Shown here one piece after another: positions 48,255 through 49,459 of a stretch of 49,459 nucleotides of DNA. The position numbers were made by a program, and so were the translations under genes. Every line of letters starts with the position of its first letter. Position 1 is the first letter of the stretch. The notes under the pieces were generated by a model that saw nothing but the letters and a program-made list of their open reading frames with translations, searched no databases and had not been told where the DNA came from. Source of the stretch: Pseudomonadales bacterium (GTDB lineage Bacteria; Pseudomonadota; Gammaproteobacteria; Pseudomonadales; Azotimanducaceae); assembly GCA_029251375.1 (NCBI GenBank), contig JAQXDL010000005.1, positions 1 to 49,459 of the forward strand, written 5' to 3'.

Positions 48255-48907
48255 GCCGTCGTCCCTAAATCGAACACCCGATCAGTGCAGCCGCGAACAC
48301 GATCATCATGCGTCACAATGATCAACGCGGCGGCGTTATTGTTGGTCATTTCGTGCAACACACCCAGCGCATCCTCGGCGTTGGCACGATCTAATGCCGA
48401 AGTTGGTTCATCGGCAATCAGCAGTGATGGGCGGTGCGCGACAGCGCGCGCGATGGCAACACGTTGCGATTCGCCTTGACTTAATCTACCTGGCATTTGG
48501 TCAATCAAATGGGCGATACCCAGTTGCGCCAGCAGCTCCATCGCAAACAAGCGGTCGATTGGCACCCTGGCTAATCTTTGCCCAAGCAATAAATTATCCA
48601 TCACACTGATCGATGCTACGAGATGCAATTGCTGAAAGACAATGCCGATGTTTTGGCCCCGAACGCGATCAACAGCCGCCTCGCTCAATAGGCAAATGTC
48701 AGAGCCATTGATTTTTACGCTGCCTTTTTGAGGTCGCAACAGACCGGCAATCAAATGCATGAATGTGGTTTTACCGCAACCCGACGGCCCAAGCACTGCG
48801 ATGCTTTCGCGCAGCGCTACGGCAAAGTGATCGATGCGCAAGATCGGCTGGTCATAGCTAAACTCAAGCTTGTTCAGCTCGACAACGGGCGTGTCTTTAT
48901 CAGGCAT
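48251..48907 (-). CDS. ABC transporter ATP-binding protein (LolD/MacB-like)
   Basis: A 218-residue ATPase: Walker A GPSGCGKTT, Q-loop region FQQLHLVASISVMDN, signature LSQGESQRVAIARA, Walker B LLIADEPTSAL and a switch histidine in VTHDD. It is short, as in LolD-type partners of FtsX-like permeases. The ATG at 48907 is preferred to an adjacent in-frame TTG. The ribosome-binding site is poor. It is the first gene of a three-gene unit under a putative Zur-controlled promoter. Confidence 0.9.
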   Translation of the reverse strand: MPDKDTPVVELNKLEFSYDQPILRIDHFAVALRESIAVLGPSGCGKTTFMHLIAGLLRPQKGSVKINGSDICLLSEAAVDRVRGQNIGIVFQQLHLVASISVMDNLLLGQRLARVPIDRLFAMELLAQLGIAHLIDQMPGRLSQGESQRVAIARAVAHRPSLLIADEPTSALDRANAEDALGVLHEMTNNNAAALIIVTHDDRVRGCTDRVFDLGTTA

Positions 48908-49080
48908 CAAATGTCGCCATGGGTTTGAACCTTACTGATTGATCCCTAAAAAATACGTGTCGTTAACTTAGAGGCCTTGGTGCGACTACTGACGCTAAAT
49001 GTTTTGCTGCAACCTGTTTATATAACGCTGTCGAATGTCGAGTCTCTTGCGCCTGTTTGTTGGGCCATCCAGCCAAGAAA

Positions 49081-49098
49081 GATATGTTATAACATTGC
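49081..49098. promoter_or_regulatory. near-perfect Zur box with overlapping minus-strand promoter
   Basis: GATATGTTATAACATTGC contains the palindrome ATGTTATAACAT (49084-49095), the core of the gammaproteobacterial Zur operator. On the minus strand it sits between TTGCAA and TATCTT (17-bp spacing), so zinc-loaded Zur would block a promoter driving the ABC unit 174 bp away. It might also control a plus-strand gene beyond the window. Confidence 0.8.
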
Positions 49099-49175
49099 TA
49101 ATTGCAATACCTCATAAACGGGTTTTGACTTAAACAGCTATCGAGCGATGGCAACCAAGGAGAGAGGACGTGCTA

Positions 49176-49196
49176 ATGAAACCGAAAACTGCCTAA
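49176..49196 (+). CDS. possible six-residue leader peptide
   Basis: ATG AAA CCG AAA ACT GCC TAA encodes MKPKTA and is preceded by AAGGAGAGAGG nine bases upstream, a much stronger site than most genes here have. It lies between the Zur box and a terminator-like hairpin. It could be a short leader that influences an off-window gene, or chance. Confidence 0.3.
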   Translation: MKPKTA

Positions 49197-49218
49197 GACA
49201 AACAAACAAAAATGAAAC

Positions 49219-49259
49219 CCGCAGCGGAACAAACACAACTGCGCTAGCGGCTTTTGTTT
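49219..49259 (+). terminator. terminator-like hairpin downstream of the Zur box
   Basis: CCGCAGCG pairs with CGCT-A-GCGG (49219-49226 and 49242-49250) as an eight-base stem with one bulged A and a 15-base loop, followed by CTTTTGTTT. It suggests plus-strand transcription from the Zur region ends or is attenuated here. The remaining 200 bp to the window end shows only short AACTAAAGG-like repeats (about 49277-49310) and no gene. Confidence 0.55.
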
Positions 49260-49459
49260 CAACAGGAAAAAACAAAAAACTAAAGGAAACTAAAGAGAAC
49301 TAAAGGGAACAACAGACAACTAGACGACGTAGAACCAGCAACTGATTTTAACCTAAAGGCATCGCGCCCGGTCGCAGCAATGTGCCGAGCTCGCAATAGA
49401 CTTGTTTATCTTAGCCAAGTTATTTATCGGTCATCGCCGACAGAAGCTGCGATTCAAAC

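Overview
The window is a chromosomal segment of a gammaproteobacterium, probably marine; I cannot resolve the genus. The evidence is the gene order on the minus strand, the classic gammaproteobacterial run iscR-iscS-iscU-iscA-hscB-hscA-fdx-iscX followed by ndk-rlmN-pilF-rodZ-ispG-hisS-yfgM-bamB-der, plus trmJ beside iscR, suhB divergent from trmJ, and queA-tgt-yajC-secD-secF. These core genes are intact, and their catalytic residues fall at or near the Escherichia coli numbering.

Layout. (1) 1-2330: an accessory array at the 3' end of guaA. Four copies of a 16-bp sequence encoding the last residues of GMP synthase (TIEWE-stop) separate three small cassettes: a VOC protein, a cytochrome b561, and a membrane protein with an XRE regulator. 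(2) 2313-6500: guaA, then divergent xseA and an M23 peptidase. (3) 6543-16293: housekeeping genes from der to iscX, all minus strand. (4) 16309-21880: the ISC iron-sulfur operon, headed by two adjacent IscR boxes. (5) 22023-30290: trmJ, suhB, a structured non-coding gap, secF, secD, yajC, tgt, queA and a PilZ protein. (6) 30588-30754: tRNA-Leu(CAA) with a strong promoter. (7) 30812-41567: an accessory region with a PLD nuclease-helicase-S24-DUF3427 protein, a fragment of a Rieske oxygenase gene, four exported proteins of which at least three share a duplicated domain, a winged-helix regulator, a pseudogene and an intact Rieske oxygenase gene. (8) 41771-49459: topB, a Tat-exported PhoX-type phosphatase, and a three-gene ABC/DUF3299 cluster with a histidine-rich loop and a near-perfect Zur box, so probably zinc uptake.

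Two parts look least described. The first is the guaA array, where synonymous variants of the guaA tail separate single-transcription-unit cassettes, with no integrase in view. The second is the exported-protein locus at 34.3-41.6 kb. There two two-gene units point away from a central regulator and are driven by an inverted duplicated promoter of about 54 bp, and Rieske 3' ends mark both sides. Its function is unknown; coordinated control is inferred from the shared promoter.

No CRISPR array, rRNA, integrase or intact transposase was seen.
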